DNA from: Anaerolineales bacterium
GTDB taxonomy: Bacteria; Chloroflexota; Anaerolineae; Aggregatilineales; UBA2796
NCBI GenBank assembly: GCA_015075625.1
Contig: JABTTZ010000001.1
Coordinates: 682,001-746,000, forward strand
Reading direction: 5' to 3'
Length of the DNA stretch: 64,000 nucleotides
The translations under genes and the position numbers were made by a program. Of this stretch, positions 8,921 to 18,517 are shown piece after piece. The notes below the pieces were generated by a model that had not been told where the DNA came from, made no database searches, and was given only the letters and a program-made list of their open reading frames with translations. The stretch's first letter is position 1. Every line of letters begins with the position of its first letter.

Positions 8921-11900
8921 CCTTGCTCCCCGGCAAAGTAGCCACTCAGCCAGCGGAGCGCGTCAATCACCGTGCGCGGCTGCCCTTTCCCAATGAAAAG
9001 CTGCTTGCCCACACCCGTCGATTGCAAGCTGCGTTCATTCCCGCGCTCTCCCACGTAAAGGATGATCTGGGCAAGGCGTTGGGCATCCTCTACGAATGAA
9101 TCGCGCAGTTCCCGCTGTTTGAACAACGACACGCCGCTCCATAATCCCTCAATCTCGGCTGCCCACGCCGCACGCGGACTCTCTAACGTATTGTCTTCCG
9201 AGAAGGCGGCAATCATCCCCCCAAAGAGCGCCGCGATCAACTCCCCCTCCCGTAGGAGGATATTCACCGAACGCGCCCCCAATAGCATTCCCGACGCATC
9301 ACGGTTCAGGTTGATGTTCACCTCGCGCCCTTCGCTCAAATAGCCGCTCATCCATGTCAGCGATTCCACCGCCGTCATCGGCGCAATGCGATTCTTGATC
9401 AGGGCGAGGCGGCGTGCCTCGTTTTCGGCTTTGTTCCGCCGGACGGCGCGGCTGTTATGGAGCGCCGTGAGCCGCAAAATTTGCCCGCCAATGCGCGTGA
9501 GACATTCCGAAAGCCGCGCCCGCTCGCTGTTTGTCAGCCCGCCCGTGACGCTCTCTGCATTCCGTCGCAGCTTGATCAAACTGGGAAGTTCTTTCCCATC
9601 GCTGTAGAAGGTTGCCAAATCCAGCAAGAGATTCGCCGCCATCTTGACCCGCTCGGCAAATCCAACGAAATCCGGTCCCCCTACAATCTGGTGTAAGCGA
9701 TAGGTGGCGTCCAGCGCCGTTCCCACCTCTGACCCGTGCCGCGCAAGCAAACGCGGCACTTGCGCCCCTTGTTCCGCTGGAGCGCTGCGGATGTACGTCC
9801 GGGCAAGCTCCATCGCTGCCTCGCCCACCTCGGCGTTCCAGTTTATCAAGGGGAACATCCGATCCAGCAGGGCGGTGCCGCCTTCGCCAAAGGTCAACAT
9901 ATAACTCGTCAGGGCGCTGGCGGTGCGCAGCGCATCGTTCGTATCCCGCCGCTCACTGTGGGCTTGCAGCAGGCGGAGCGCTGGCTCAATTCCCAATGCG
10001 GCAATCAAGCGCGGCTCAGCGAACAGAATCCCCGTCAGATGGATCGCCGCATCCGTCAATTCGTCCGACCAATCCCCCGCTTCCAACGCGCCGAATTCGG
10101 CAAAAGCGGCATTAATCGCCTTCAGTCCGCCGCGCTGCAGCGCTTCGAGGGCAATTCCCATCAGGCGCGGCGGAAGGTCAACCCCTTTGTACGCCTCTCG
10201 CGCAATCTTGGAAAGCGTTTCTTGCCCGCTGCCTGTATAGAGCATGTCCTGATAAAAGGTGATCTGTTGGGCGGCGGCGTCAAACTGCCGCCGTGCCAGT
10301 TGAAGCTGCACTAAGGCACACTGCGCACCGGGCGGCATGACCCGAATCACCGTCAGTTGGCTAAGATCATTTACGACATGCCCCAAGAGCGCATCAAAGC
10401 GCCGCGCTTGTGGGGAATTTGCCAAGCGGATCAACCCCTTCAAGGCGTTTTCGTCAATGAGATCAAGGCGGGGGAGCGTCAGCGCCCACTCTACCAAGCG
10501 CCCTAAGATTACCGGCTGATAGTCCAGCCCAAACAATTCGGAGGCGCGGGCAAGGACACCCGCCTGAGCGGGTTCGCGCTGCCTCGCTGCCGGCAGCAAG
10601 AGCGGCATGATTCCGCGCAAACTGACCGGAAGCTGTGCCATGAGCGCTTGATCGGAAAACAACCGCTGTAAGCCGCCCAGCGGCACGTAGGTCATTGCCA
10701 AGAGGAACAGCAGACGGGCGATCTCGTTATTTTCATAGGCGCGTTTGCGGCACAAGCCAATCATCTGGGCAACTGCCGTGTCAATCTGCAAGACGGGCGC
10801 TGCGTCTAAAAAGGTATCCAGATATGCCGCGAGTTTTGCCGCATCACCCCTCAGCAGGGTGTTTAGGTGCGCCAACGCCGCCATCCCCAAAAGCGGACGC
10901 CAGCGAGTCACATCGACCCCAAGCGGAGCCTTCGCCACCCACATCTCGGCAAGGTGGTAGACCGAGAGTGCCTTATCCGTCCCCGCCGCCGCCCACAACT
11001 GCTCATAAATGGCGTCCGCTACCTCTTGGTTTTGGGCTGCCATTGCCGGAATAATCTCTGTATGTTCGTAGTCATTCGTCAGCAGCGAAAAGGTGACAAG
11101 GTGTTTGGCATACAGAACGCGCATATCATCGGGAAGAGTCGGGTCTTCTTGGAGGATCGAAGCGACCATATCGCGTCCGGCGGGAAGCCCCTCCCGTATG
11201 GCGCTGTCTAGGCTGGCGCGTTTGGACGCCCACGCCAGGGCGTTGCTCATCGTCTCGCGGCGCATCGAACGCCAAACCGCTGTCCGCGCCAGTTTGTCCG
11301 TCGCTTCAATAACGAGCGAGACATCCAGCCGCAGTTGGGACATGATGAACTTTGTGTAGGGGTCGTCGGGAATCTCCCCCGCCAACTTTCCTGTCTCCCA
11401 ATCAAAGGTCAGATGGCGATCCAATGCGACGGGCGACGCCATGAATTTGATCTGCGTGTTTGTTTGCGCCGGATCGATGACGTTCGTCGCAAAGGAAATG
11501 ACCACCCGCACCGGCGCAGGGAGCAAGCCAAAAATCCCTTGAATGAACGTCAACCGGGTGTCTAAGACAGCGGGGGCGTTCACAATGACCAGCCCCATCC
11601 CTTGCACAATGCCCGCCAACATTCCTTGCACGGTTTTCAGATTCCCCTTGCAGGCGTTCATGAGCGCAACCAGATCAGCGGCTTGCTGATCGTGTGTCGG
11701 CGGGGATACCTCGCTGAACAGCACCGGCGGCGTTTCCATCCGCTGTTCAACGGGGATCGGTGTGCGCAGATAGCTGCCCAAACAACGTAAATTGCCCCCC
11801 ATCAGCCGCACCATAGGGGCGGGCAGCAGCAGGTATTCAACCAACGGAGGGTTGCTGGGGCGCTGTTCGCTGCGGGCGAGGATATAATCAATAGTTTCGC

Positions 11901-12093
11901 CCTTGAACAAAGCAAGCGCCCCGGGCATCGTTGGGGTGCGCCCGGGTGGGGGGGGCAAAATGGCGATCCGCCGTACTTCGACAAGGTGTTCGGGGCGCAC
12001 GCCGCCCGAACGGGCAAGCGTCTGAGCGCTGCCCGTCGTCAATGCCATGGAGACTCGGTCAACTGAAAAGGTTTGTCCGTCAATGACTGCCAC
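8917..12093 (-). CDS. Large cytoplasmic protein of unknown function (1058 aa)
   Basis: No family recognised with confidence. There is no signal peptide and no membrane helix. The first 250 or so residues look alpha/beta, with a Pro-rich loop near residue 47 and a segment LLPAPVRVVISFATNV at about 190-205. That segment recalls the N-terminal/middle part of large GTPase-associated (GAP1-like) proteins of bacterial conflict islands, but this is a faint resemblance. From about residue 270 on it is a long run of amphipathic helices of HEAT/TPR-like solenoid character, with a last domain after residue 960 rich in short Ile/Leu strands. The start is GTG with a poor Shine-Dalgarno; ATG at 12048 is an alternative. 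It overlaps the endonuclease gene by 4 bases, so expression is coupled to the R-M pair. Confidence 0.75.
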   Translation of the reverse strand: MAVIDGQTFSVDRVSMALTTGSAQTLARSGGVRPEHLVEVRRIAILPPPPGRTPTMPGALALFKGETIDYILARSEQRPSNPPLVEYLLLPAPMVRLMGGNLRCLGSYLRTPIPVEQRMETPPVLFSEVSPPTHDQQAADLVALMNACKGNLKTVQGMLAGIVQGMGLVIVNAPAVLDTRLTFIQGIFGLLPAPVRVVISFATNVIDPAQTNTQIKFMASPVALDRHLTFDWETGKLAGEIPDDPYTKFIMSQLRLDVSLVIEATDKLARTAVWRSMRRETMSNALAWASKRASLDSAIREGLPAGRDMVASILQEDPTLPDDMRVLYAKHLVTFSLLTNDYEHTEIIPAMAAQNQEVADAIYEQLWAAAGTDKALSVYHLAEMWVAKAPLGVDVTRWRPLLGMAALAHLNTLLRGDAAKLAAYLDTFLDAAPVLQIDTAVAQMIGLCRKRAYENNEIARLLFLLAMTYVPLGGLQRLFSDQALMAQLPVSLRGIMPLLLPAARQREPAQAGVLARASELFGLDYQPVILGRLVEWALTLPRLDLIDENALKGLIRLANSPQARRFDALLGHVVNDLSQLTVIRVMPPGAQCALVQLQLARRQFDAAAQQITFYQDMLYTGSGQETLSKIAREAYKGVDLPPRLMGIALEALQRGGLKAINAAFAEFGALEAGDWSDELTDAAIHLTGILFAEPRLIAALGIEPALRLLQAHSERRDTNDALRTASALTSYMLTFGEGGTALLDRMFPLINWNAEVGEAAMELARTYIRSAPAEQGAQVPRLLARHGSEVGTALDATYRLHQIVGGPDFVGFAERVKMAANLLLDLATFYSDGKELPSLIKLRRNAESVTGGLTNSERARLSECLTRIGGQILRLTALHNSRAVRRNKAENEARRLALIKNRIAPMTAVESLTWMSGYLSEGREVNINLNRDASGMLLGARSVNILLREGELIAALFGGMIAAFSEDNTLESPRAAWAAEIEGLWSGVSLFKQRELRDSFVEDAQRLAQIILYVGERGNERSLQSTGVGKQLFIGKGQPRTVIDALRWLSGYFAGEQG

Positions 12094-12286
12094 AGGTGGA
12101 TTGTCCGCTGGCTAGAATGGTATCACTTCTAGACAATTCTACCTGATTCTATGCCATGCGCTTAGAAGGCGATGCGGTGTGCCGGAAAATTCAGGAAAAA
12201 TTAGGATATGGTTTACTAAGCACCGCCACAAAAATCCTTTGGGGCGGGGAAGATGGAAATACCTGTGCGGATATGCCTTTTAAAGG

Positions 12287-12548
12287 GGTGTCCGCACAGA
12301 GTCCAGCCTAAGAGAGTTGCCAAAGTAGCGAGGCGGTCTAGGCTCTGTTGGCAGAGTCATTCTCGTAGGGGCGCAATGCTTGCGCCCCTCACCGTCCATG
12401 AGCGTAAAGCAGCGGGCTAGGAGTAACCGCCCCTTCGGGGCTTGCCCCCACCCCCTAACACAGACAGGGACTCTCTCACCCTTTCCCTGTCTATGGGGAA
12501 AGGCGACTGCTGCGCAGTAACCGGGGGACATAGGCGGTCTTTTAGAGA
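12287..12548 (-). repeat. Composite dispersed repeat, copy A
   Basis: About 260 bases with no gene, matching the reverse complement of 24953-25232 nearly end to end by eye. The shared blocks, read on the minus strand, are: CGGTTACTGCGCAGCAG; a CCTTTCCC/GGGAAAGG hairpin; a GGGGCAAGCCCCGAAGGGG double hairpin; a TAGCCCGCTGCTTTA stem; a GGGCGCAAGCATTGCGCCC palindrome; and a CTGCCAACAGAGCCTAGAC tail ending near GTGCGGACAC. It fills the spacer upstream of the 1058-residue gene and downstream of the CAP protein gene. Confidence 0.75.
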
Positions 12549-12571
12549 CATCTACTTGGGTTATGTTTCAT

Positions 12572-14884
12572 TTAATTTCCTGAGCCGCCCGCCGCTTTCG
12601 GGAAGCTGACTGCGCAGCGACGCTCTGTTCCGGCACAGACGCCAATCACCTGATCGCCAAGCGTCACTTGGAAGGTGGCTGACCGCCACACCGCCTGATT
12701 CGCCGCGACCTGAATCTCGCTGCGCAAGACGCGACATTCCGACGGCATCACCACCGCCCCACCGAACGCCACTGCCGCAAGGCAATGCCCCATAGAAAAG
12801 CGCTCTGCTGGAAAGGATGCCACCCGCAGCCACGCTTCAAGGGCAATTCGCCGCTCGCCATTCGTGATTGCCAACCCTGTTAGGTTGAGCGGCGCAGGGG
12901 CAACATTGACAAGGGCGATACTGTCTGCCGAATAGGTCAACAGAAGGTCTGTCTTTCCCCCTACGGTGGTGGGCGAGATAGCCGCTTGGGTTGGGGTTGG
13001 CGTCATGGGCGGCGCCGTGATGGGAATCGTCGGGAAGGCTGTGGCGGTAGGAGTGGTCAGAATCCCAACAGGCGTTGTTTGCAGCGGCGCAGGGCGGGTA
13101 TTTGTTGGGAAACTGGTGACGAGGCGCATGATCGGCGTTGGGGTGGGTGTCAGCGTAAACTTGACTGTCGATGTGGCGCTGGGACTGAGCCTTGGGGTTG
13201 GCGTTGCCGTGTTTGGGAAACTGTTTGGAACGAGTGTCACCGTTGGCAAACTGGCGACAGCAGGCGTTGGGATGGGCGTTGCCCCCACCCGATTAAAAAC
13301 GGCATCGGCAGAGAGGGTTTGTGTATCGACAACAGCAATATCAAGAGAGAGATCAACAGGTATCGTTGTGCTAAATGTGCCGCTGACCACCTTCACTTGA
13401 ATCACACCCGTAAGCCCCGCCGGAAGGGGTATCTGAGGCGACCACGCCAGTGTTGCGGTGAGCGGGTTGCCATTCACCGAAAGAAGCTGCACTGTTGTCG
13501 CGCTAGGGCTGAGAGCGCCATAGCGGGAGAATTCCAACGTCACGTAAAGGTGCTGACGATCTGGCGCAACCAGCGCCGTTAACTCGTAGGGGCGTGAGCC
13601 AAAGACGACGATGAACACGTTCCCGCCCAACTGCTTGACAACGCCAATGCCTACCTCCCGATAGGCGGCACTCAGCGCCGCCTTGCGGTGAATATCAGAA
13701 CGCTGCCAATAGCCAATGGCAAAGGAGACATTCCCCACCGCCGCATTCTCGCCCACTTCCACGCGATCTGGGTTTTTGAAGAAGGGCCAATTGTAGACTT
13801 GCACAGCGCGTTGGCGAACATTTCGTCCCTTCTCATCGTCGTGATACTTTCCCGTGACTTCGATCTCCCCCAGACGGGGGGCAACGTAATCCGCCTGCGC
13901 TTGCGCCATACGCATGAGCGTTGTATTGATCCGTAAGGGGGCAAACCCCTCAGCGATGCGCCACTTATTCAACTGGGCAAAGATATCGAGCAGCATATCG
14001 GCTTCGTTTGCCACCTTGACCGCCCGTTTCCCCGCTTCCGCCGTCGGTGGGATGGGCGTTGCAGAAATAATCTTAAAAACCTCCGAAGCGGGCAGTGTTT
14101 TGGTGTCAACAACAACAAGGTCTGTGGTCAGGTTAACGGGAATCTGCGTTTGGAACGTCCCACTCACAACCTTCACCTGAATAACATTCGGCAGACCAGA
14201 GGGCAAGGGAATTTGGGACGACCACGCCCGAACCTCTGTGAGGGGCTTTCCCTCTACATCGATCAGTTGAACGGTTGTGGCGCTTGGACTCATCGGACGG
14301 TAGGGGGAGAGTTCAAGTGTGACATAAAGGCTTTGTCGATCTGGCGCAACCAGCGCCGTAAGGACATTCGGGCGAGCGCCAAGCGTCACATAATAGACAT
14401 CCCCCGCTAGTTTTTTGACGACGCCAATCCCAATCTCCCGATAGACAGGATTCAAGGCTGTGCGCCGGTGACTATCAGAGCGTTCCCAAAAGCCAAAGGC
14501 AAAGCTGGTGTTGCCCACCGCGACAATCTCGCCCACCTCCACTTGTTCGGGGTTGCCATAGAAAGGGTAGTTATAGCGTTCCACTGCCCGACGTTTGGCA
14601 TCCCGCCCTTGTTCGTCTTTGTGGTACTCTGCCTCGTCTTCAATGGCGCTGGCACGGGGGGCGACGAAATCTGCCTGATCCTGTGCCATACGCATCAGCA
14701 CAGGATTCACCTTCAAGGGCATGAGTCCCTGTGATATTCGCCACACATTCATCCGCGCAAGGACATCCATCATAATATCTGTTTCGCTGCTGCTTTGGGC
14801 TGCCGCAGCCCCTTGTGGAGGGACAATCATAAATGCGATAAGCGCTGCAAGGAGCAACCAATAAAGCAAAACATGGTGGCGCAT
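12572..14884 (-). CDS. Secreted protein with two tandem CAP/SCP domains and a Thr/Pro linker
   Basis: An N-terminal signal peptide ends near AAAAQSS (about residue 30). Two CAP (CRISP/antigen 5/PR-1, YkwD-like) units follow at about 35-165 and 297-430, each trailed by a similar 100-residue beta domain (VTLELSPYR.. / VTLEFSRYG..), so residues 35-280 and 297-550 are an internal duplication. The CAP-site histidines appear in both copies (YHKDE/YHDDE and SDSHRR/SDIHRK). The second copy keeps the usual GEN, while the first has GEI. Then come about 110 residues of TPTPT-type linker and a C-terminal domain starting near LLLTYSADSIALVNVAPAPLNLTGL, a form common at the ends of Anaerolineae surface proteins. 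It probably acts outside the membrane. The gene opens into a 120-base spacer with a TATACT-like -10. Confidence 0.85.
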   Translation of the reverse strand: MRHHVLLYWLLLAALIAFMIVPPQGAAAAQSSSETDIMMDVLARMNVWRISQGLMPLKVNPVLMRMAQDQADFVAPRASAIEDEAEYHKDEQGRDAKRRAVERYNYPFYGNPEQVEVGEIVAVGNTSFAFGFWERSDSHRRTALNPVYREIGIGVVKKLAGDVYYVTLGARPNVLTALVAPDRQSLYVTLELSPYRPMSPSATTVQLIDVEGKPLTEVRAWSSQIPLPSGLPNVIQVKVVSGTFQTQIPVNLTTDLVVVDTKTLPASEVFKIISATPIPPTAEAGKRAVKVANEADMLLDIFAQLNKWRIAEGFAPLRINTTLMRMAQAQADYVAPRLGEIEVTGKYHDDEKGRNVRQRAVQVYNWPFFKNPDRVEVGENAAVGNVSFAIGYWQRSDIHRKAALSAAYREVGIGVVKQLGGNVFIVVFGSRPYELTALVAPDRQHLYVTLEFSRYGALSPSATTVQLLSVNGNPLTATLAWSPQIPLPAGLTGVIQVKVVSGTFSTTIPVDLSLDIAVVDTQTLSADAVFNRVGATPIPTPAVASLPTVTLVPNSFPNTATPTPRLSPSATSTVKFTLTPTPTPIMRLVTSFPTNTRPAPLQTTPVGILTTPTATAFPTIPITAPPMTPTPTQAAISPTTVGGKTDLLLTYSADSIALVNVAPAPLNLTGLAITNGERRIALEAWLRVASFPAERFSMGHCLAAVAFGGAVVMPSECRVLRSEIQVAANQAVWRSATFQVTLGDQVIGVCAGTERRCAVSFPKAAGGSGN

Positions 14885-15003
14885 GGAGGTAAACCCTCTT
14901 TGAGAATTGCCTATGGCGTTCAGTATAATAGCGTTTTGTGTTATCTAGCCTAGCCAGTAGGTTAGGGTTTCATGGATTTTTTATGAAATTGGGGAGTAGA
15001 TTC

Positions 15004-15282
15004 ATGTCTGAATACATCAGCATTGAGGTAGATTTCGCGGATGATCCCGATGTTATCCGCCTTCTGACAAACATCCCCCTTCCCTCTGATACCGATGAAC
15101 ACTATACCGAGCGAGCGCAGGGCGAAGAAGGATCACCGTTGGCGCAATTTTTATTTGGAATTGAAGGGGTTGTGGCGCTCACAATTGAGGGAGGAACGCT
15201 CACCGTGACTCGCCAACCAGATGTGGAGTGGCATGTATTGATTGATGAGTTGAGCAATGCCTTGAAAGAATTTTTCCTCTAA
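15004..15282 (+). CDS. Stand-alone Nfu/NifU N-terminal domain protein
   Basis: The frame is open from 14938, but a GGGGAG Shine-Dalgarno at 14991-14996, eight bases before ATG 15004, fixes a 92-residue product. The second half (SPLAQFLFGIEGVVALTIEGGTLTVTR, then DVEWHVLIDELSNALKEFF) is the typical end of the Nfu N-terminal domain found on Fe-S scaffold proteins. The Cys-bearing NifU domain that carries the cluster is absent, as is usual for the short single-domain forms. A role in Fe-S assembly or quality control is inferred from the domain only. Neighbours do not help. Confidence 0.7.
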   Translation: MSEYISIEVDFADDPDVIRLLTNIPLPSDTDEHYTERAQGEEGSPLAQFLFGIEGVVALTIEGGTLTVTRQPDVEWHVLIDELSNALKEFFL

Positions 15283-15336
15283 GAACCGCCTCTGCCCACG
15301 CATCACAGAGGGTTTCGGAGAACGACAAGCGGGGTT

Positions 15337-17307
15337 ATGATTTCCCTCATGAGCGCACCCTCTAAGCCCCACATCAAACATATTTGGCTCTCTGTCGCCG
15401 TGATCTTGGGCATTATGACCCTTCTTGCCCTCAATTTTCCGAAAGATTCCTTTTGGTACGACGAAGCCCTAACCACCTATGTCGCCACCGACTCATGGGA
15501 GACACTCTGGCGCTGGTCTACCGAGGTTGATATTCAAGTTCCCTTTCATTATGTCGCGCTGCGCCTGTGGGCAGGGGTGGTGGGTGATTCCGAGTTCGCC
15601 TTGCGCAGTCTCTCCGCGCTTTCTATTCTTGTTGCGGCGGGCGGGATGATTGCCATTGGAAAGCGGGTTACCCCACGAACCGGCGCGGGACAGGTAGCGG
15701 CGGCACTCTTGGGCTTGCTTCCCGGTGTTTTATGGATTGCTTATGAAGTACGCGCTTATGCGTGGGGAGTGTGGCTCTATACATGGGCAACAGCTTTCTT
15801 GGTACACGCCCTCACCGCAAGGCGCATCACCACCGCCAGGATCATAGGGTATGGGCTGCTCATGGCGGGGGCGCTCTACACCCATTACACCGCGTTGGCA
15901 GGCTTAGCCGCACACGGCGTCATTGTGGGCGTTGCCGCCCTCCTCATGATCGCCCGTCGGACGCCTATTGAAATGATCGTCCGCCTTTGCGCTCCAATTC
16001 TTTTGGCGGCGCTTCTCTTTGCCCCATGGCTACCCATTGTGCGGGCGCGGGGGGCAGCAGATCGCAGTTACTATCCGGGGTCAATTCCCATCGATCAATC
16101 GATCCATGTGGCAGCGGCATTCAAAGCACTTGGACAGCAAGACCTCCCGCCTCTCCCTACCGCAGCGGCACTTGGCACGGGCTACCTTGTGCTGGTTGCT
16201 GTGGGGTTGGCTGCCGGATTGGGCTTTCAACGGACACGTCGTGCGGCGCTGGTTGCTCTGCCGCTGACCGTTGTCCCGCTCAGCGCGGTGGTGATCTTGC
16301 TGTTAGCCAACCCAAAACTTACTGGGCGCTATTTTTGGGCAGCATGGATCGGCGCTGATCTACTGATCGCCCTCGCCCTCGTCGCTCTCACCCGCTATCG
16401 AACCGTTCTCGCCGTTGGGCTTGCCGTTGTCCTGAGCGCCATTCCCTATTTGACGGGCGAGCGCGGCGAATCCCCCAACAGTGATTTTCGTGGCGCATTT
16501 GCTACGATTTGCCGCGACGGATCGCCCGATGATGTGATCTTGCTCCGCGATGGGACGCTGTTCGTGGCAGCACGGTATTACCTTGCCCGCCCACCTTGCC
16601 ATGCCCCCCGCCAAACCTTTGGGATGCCGGAGGCGCTGATTCCTGATGTAACCCGCCTTCTCGATTTAGGGGCGGCGCAAAGCGTCATTGCTGAGATTGC
16701 CCGGATGCGCCCGCCCAATGTATGGGTTGTGGCATGGCAAGGGGATGTTATGGAATCACAGGGGTTGGCATATGGCTTACTAGATGGGATTGTCCCCCAT
16801 ACAGTGATCAATCAGCCTTTTGGCGATGTCCGCTTGGATCGCTATACCTTTGGTCATGAGGCTGAATATGAACGTTTGGGAACAGTAGCTTCAGCCGGAA
16901 TCCTGAGCGATCCATCGGCAGAGTGGTATAACCTTCGCGCCCTACCCGATGGGGCAGCGTTGATCGCCCTTCGTCTGATTGCCCCGCCAACCGTTCACAA
17001 TGGGGATGTAATCACGCTTCAGGCGTGGTGGGAACGAGGGACGTTCCTTCAGCCCTCGTTACGGGTGAGCGCCCGCCTGACGACTCTGGATAATGGTTGG
17101 GTGTATACGCAGATCGATCAACCCCCCTCGGCATGGAAAAATGTCGATGATCGCTGGACACCCGGCGTCCCGGTGTTAGGGCGCTATGAACTGCGTGTGG
17201 GGGAAGATATTCCGGCGGGCGAGGTAGCGCTCCGCTATGTGATTTATGACACTAATAATGCCTTTGATCCTATCGTGATTACCGTAGCGAGATTGCGTGT
17301 CGAATGA
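15337..17307 (+). CDS. Polytopic membrane glycosyltransferase (GT39/PMT-like)
   Basis: A 656-residue GT-C type enzyme using lipid-phosphate sugars on the outer side of the membrane. After a first helix (about 14-32) comes the catalytic-loop signature FWYDEALTTYVATD with the acidic pair expected in the first extracytoplasmic loop. About ten further hydrophobic segments run to residue 375 or so. The last 250 residues are a soluble extracytoplasmic domain with a beta-sandwich tail (LRLIAPPTVHNGDVITLQAWWE). Such fusions are frequent in Chloroflexota. The start may be 15337 or Met5 at 15349; neither has a strong Shine-Dalgarno. Its stop overlaps the next gene (ATGA), so both are translated together. 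Confidence 0.85.
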   Translation: MISLMSAPSKPHIKHIWLSVAVILGIMTLLALNFPKDSFWYDEALTTYVATDSWETLWRWSTEVDIQVPFHYVALRLWAGVVGDSEFALRSLSALSILVAAGGMIAIGKRVTPRTGAGQVAAALLGLLPGVLWIAYEVRAYAWGVWLYTWATAFLVHALTARRITTARIIGYGLLMAGALYTHYTALAGLAAHGVIVGVAALLMIARRTPIEMIVRLCAPILLAALLFAPWLPIVRARGAADRSYYPGSIPIDQSIHVAAAFKALGQQDLPPLPTAAALGTGYLVLVAVGLAAGLGFQRTRRAALVALPLTVVPLSAVVILLLANPKLTGRYFWAAWIGADLLIALALVALTRYRTVLAVGLAVVLSAIPYLTGERGESPNSDFRGAFATICRDGSPDDVILLRDGTLFVAARYYLARPPCHAPRQTFGMPEALIPDVTRLLDLGAAQSVIAEIARMRPPNVWVVAWQGDVMESQGLAYGLLDGIVPHTVINQPFGDVRLDRYTFGHEAEYERLGTVASAGILSDPSAEWYNLRALPDGAALIALRLIAPPTVHNGDVITLQAWWERGTFLQPSLRVSARLTTLDNGWVYTQIDQPPSAWKNVDDRWTPGVPVLGRYELRVGEDIPAGEVALRYVIYDTNNAFDPIVITVARLRVE

Positions 17308-18422
17308 TGGCTCAGCGGCGGTCTCGTTTCCCCTTGTTCGCGCTGAATAGTCGCTTGCTTTGCCTTAGCTTTATCATCGTATGCCTGAGCCTTCTGTTAG
17401 GGAGTATGGGGAATGGCGGTAAGGGGGGAATCCGTCCGGCTGCCGCTCAAGCATCCCCCCGCTATGAGGTTTATCTTAGCCGAACAGCCAGCGGCGCATC
17501 CCTTTATTTTCTCGATGTGCGAACAGGATTAAGCACGGTTGTCCCCGCCAATGGTGAGGGGCATACCCCTCTTCGGGACGGGGTGTTATTTCGCGCTGTT
17601 GAGGGGGTAAAAATTGCTTACCCCGATGGGCGGGTGGGTCTCTTATCGGCAATCCCGCCCAGTTCAAGCGCGGAAACTGTTCAGCTTGTCACTGCCAGTA
17701 ATGGGGCGTGGATGGCATGGTCGGTGACTGCACGACGCGGACTGAACACAGTGAGTGAGGTGTTTATGGCTGATGCGCGGGGCGAAAACCAGCGCTCCAT
17801 CCTTTTTGCTTCCTCGCCAGAAGGGGTGGGAATTATCCCCCTTGCCCTGAGCGATGGAGGTGAGAGCTTGGTCTACGCCCGTGTCTCTGATCCAACGGCG
17901 GCACTGCCCCTGCTTCCAACCTATGGAACGGCGTTTCGTTTGGATACGGCAAGCGGGCAATCAACCACCCTTCCAGAGGCAGCCGAATGTCCCTGTGCGG
18001 TGGGGGTTAGCGCCGATGGGCGGTGGTTTGGGCGGCTTGTTCCTACTAGCGAGGGAATCGAACTCCGCCTTTGGGATGTGATCAGCGGGGCGGCGGCAGT
18101 TGTACCTTCCGGCGGGCGTGGGGATCGGGCGGGTAATTTATTGTTGACGATGGCGGCGGGCAAAGCGCTTTACCTCAGCGGGCGGGCGCTGGCAAATGGG
18201 CGAATTGAATACACCCTTATGCTGGCGGATTTGGGAACACAGAGCGCCCGCCCGCTCTCGAACGAGTTTCGAGGAATCATTCGCCCTCTCACTCTGAGCG
18301 CTGATGGCGAAAGCGCGATTCTCGTTGGCGTTGAACGCGACGGAACGTTCAAGGTAACCCTCAGCGATGGAGCGGTGACAACCGTTTCTGAGGCAGTTTA
18401 CCTCGGCACAGTGTCAGACTGA
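17304..18422 (+). CDS. Secreted protein with WD40/TolB-like beta-propeller repeats
   Basis: A 372-residue protein with a signal peptide (hydrophobic stretch about 17-36, cleavage near AAAQA). The mature part is made of repeated beta units of the 'state, mask, display' kind (LYFLDVRTGLSTVVP, VFMADARGENQRSIL, FRLDTASGQSTTLP, LRLWDVISGAAAVVP), the pattern of a TolB-type propeller. No catalytic motif is seen. Translational overlap with the membrane glycosyltransferase suggests a partner role in surface glycan work, but that is inference from position. Confidence 0.65.
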   Translation: MMAQRRSRFPLFALNSRLLCLSFIIVCLSLLLGSMGNGGKGGIRPAAAQASPRYEVYLSRTASGASLYFLDVRTGLSTVVPANGEGHTPLRDGVLFRAVEGVKIAYPDGRVGLLSAIPPSSSAETVQLVTASNGAWMAWSVTARRGLNTVSEVFMADARGENQRSILFASSPEGVGIIPLALSDGGESLVYARVSDPTAALPLLPTYGTAFRLDTASGQSTTLPEAAECPCAVGVSADGRWFGRLVPTSEGIELRLWDVISGAAAVVPSGGRGDRAGNLLLTMAAGKALYLSGRALANGRIEYTLMLADLGTQSARPLSNEFRGIIRPLTLSADGESAILVGVERDGTFKVTLSDGAVTTVSEAVYLGTVSD

Positions 18423-18517
18423 TATACCACCTTACCAAAATTTTACAACGGCTCAATCCTTTCACAGCATCTCACCGCTAAACTTATTGTCAACGACAAA
18501 GGAATCCGTAATCAGAA

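Noticed and set aside
12287-12548. Composite repeat as an insertion sequence with transposase
   Set aside because: The copies are only 185-280 bases and share no open frame; at most they are non-autonomous elements.
12966-13400. Plus-strand Val/Gly-rich frame
   Set aside because: Antisense of the Thr/Pro linker of the CAP protein, same cause.
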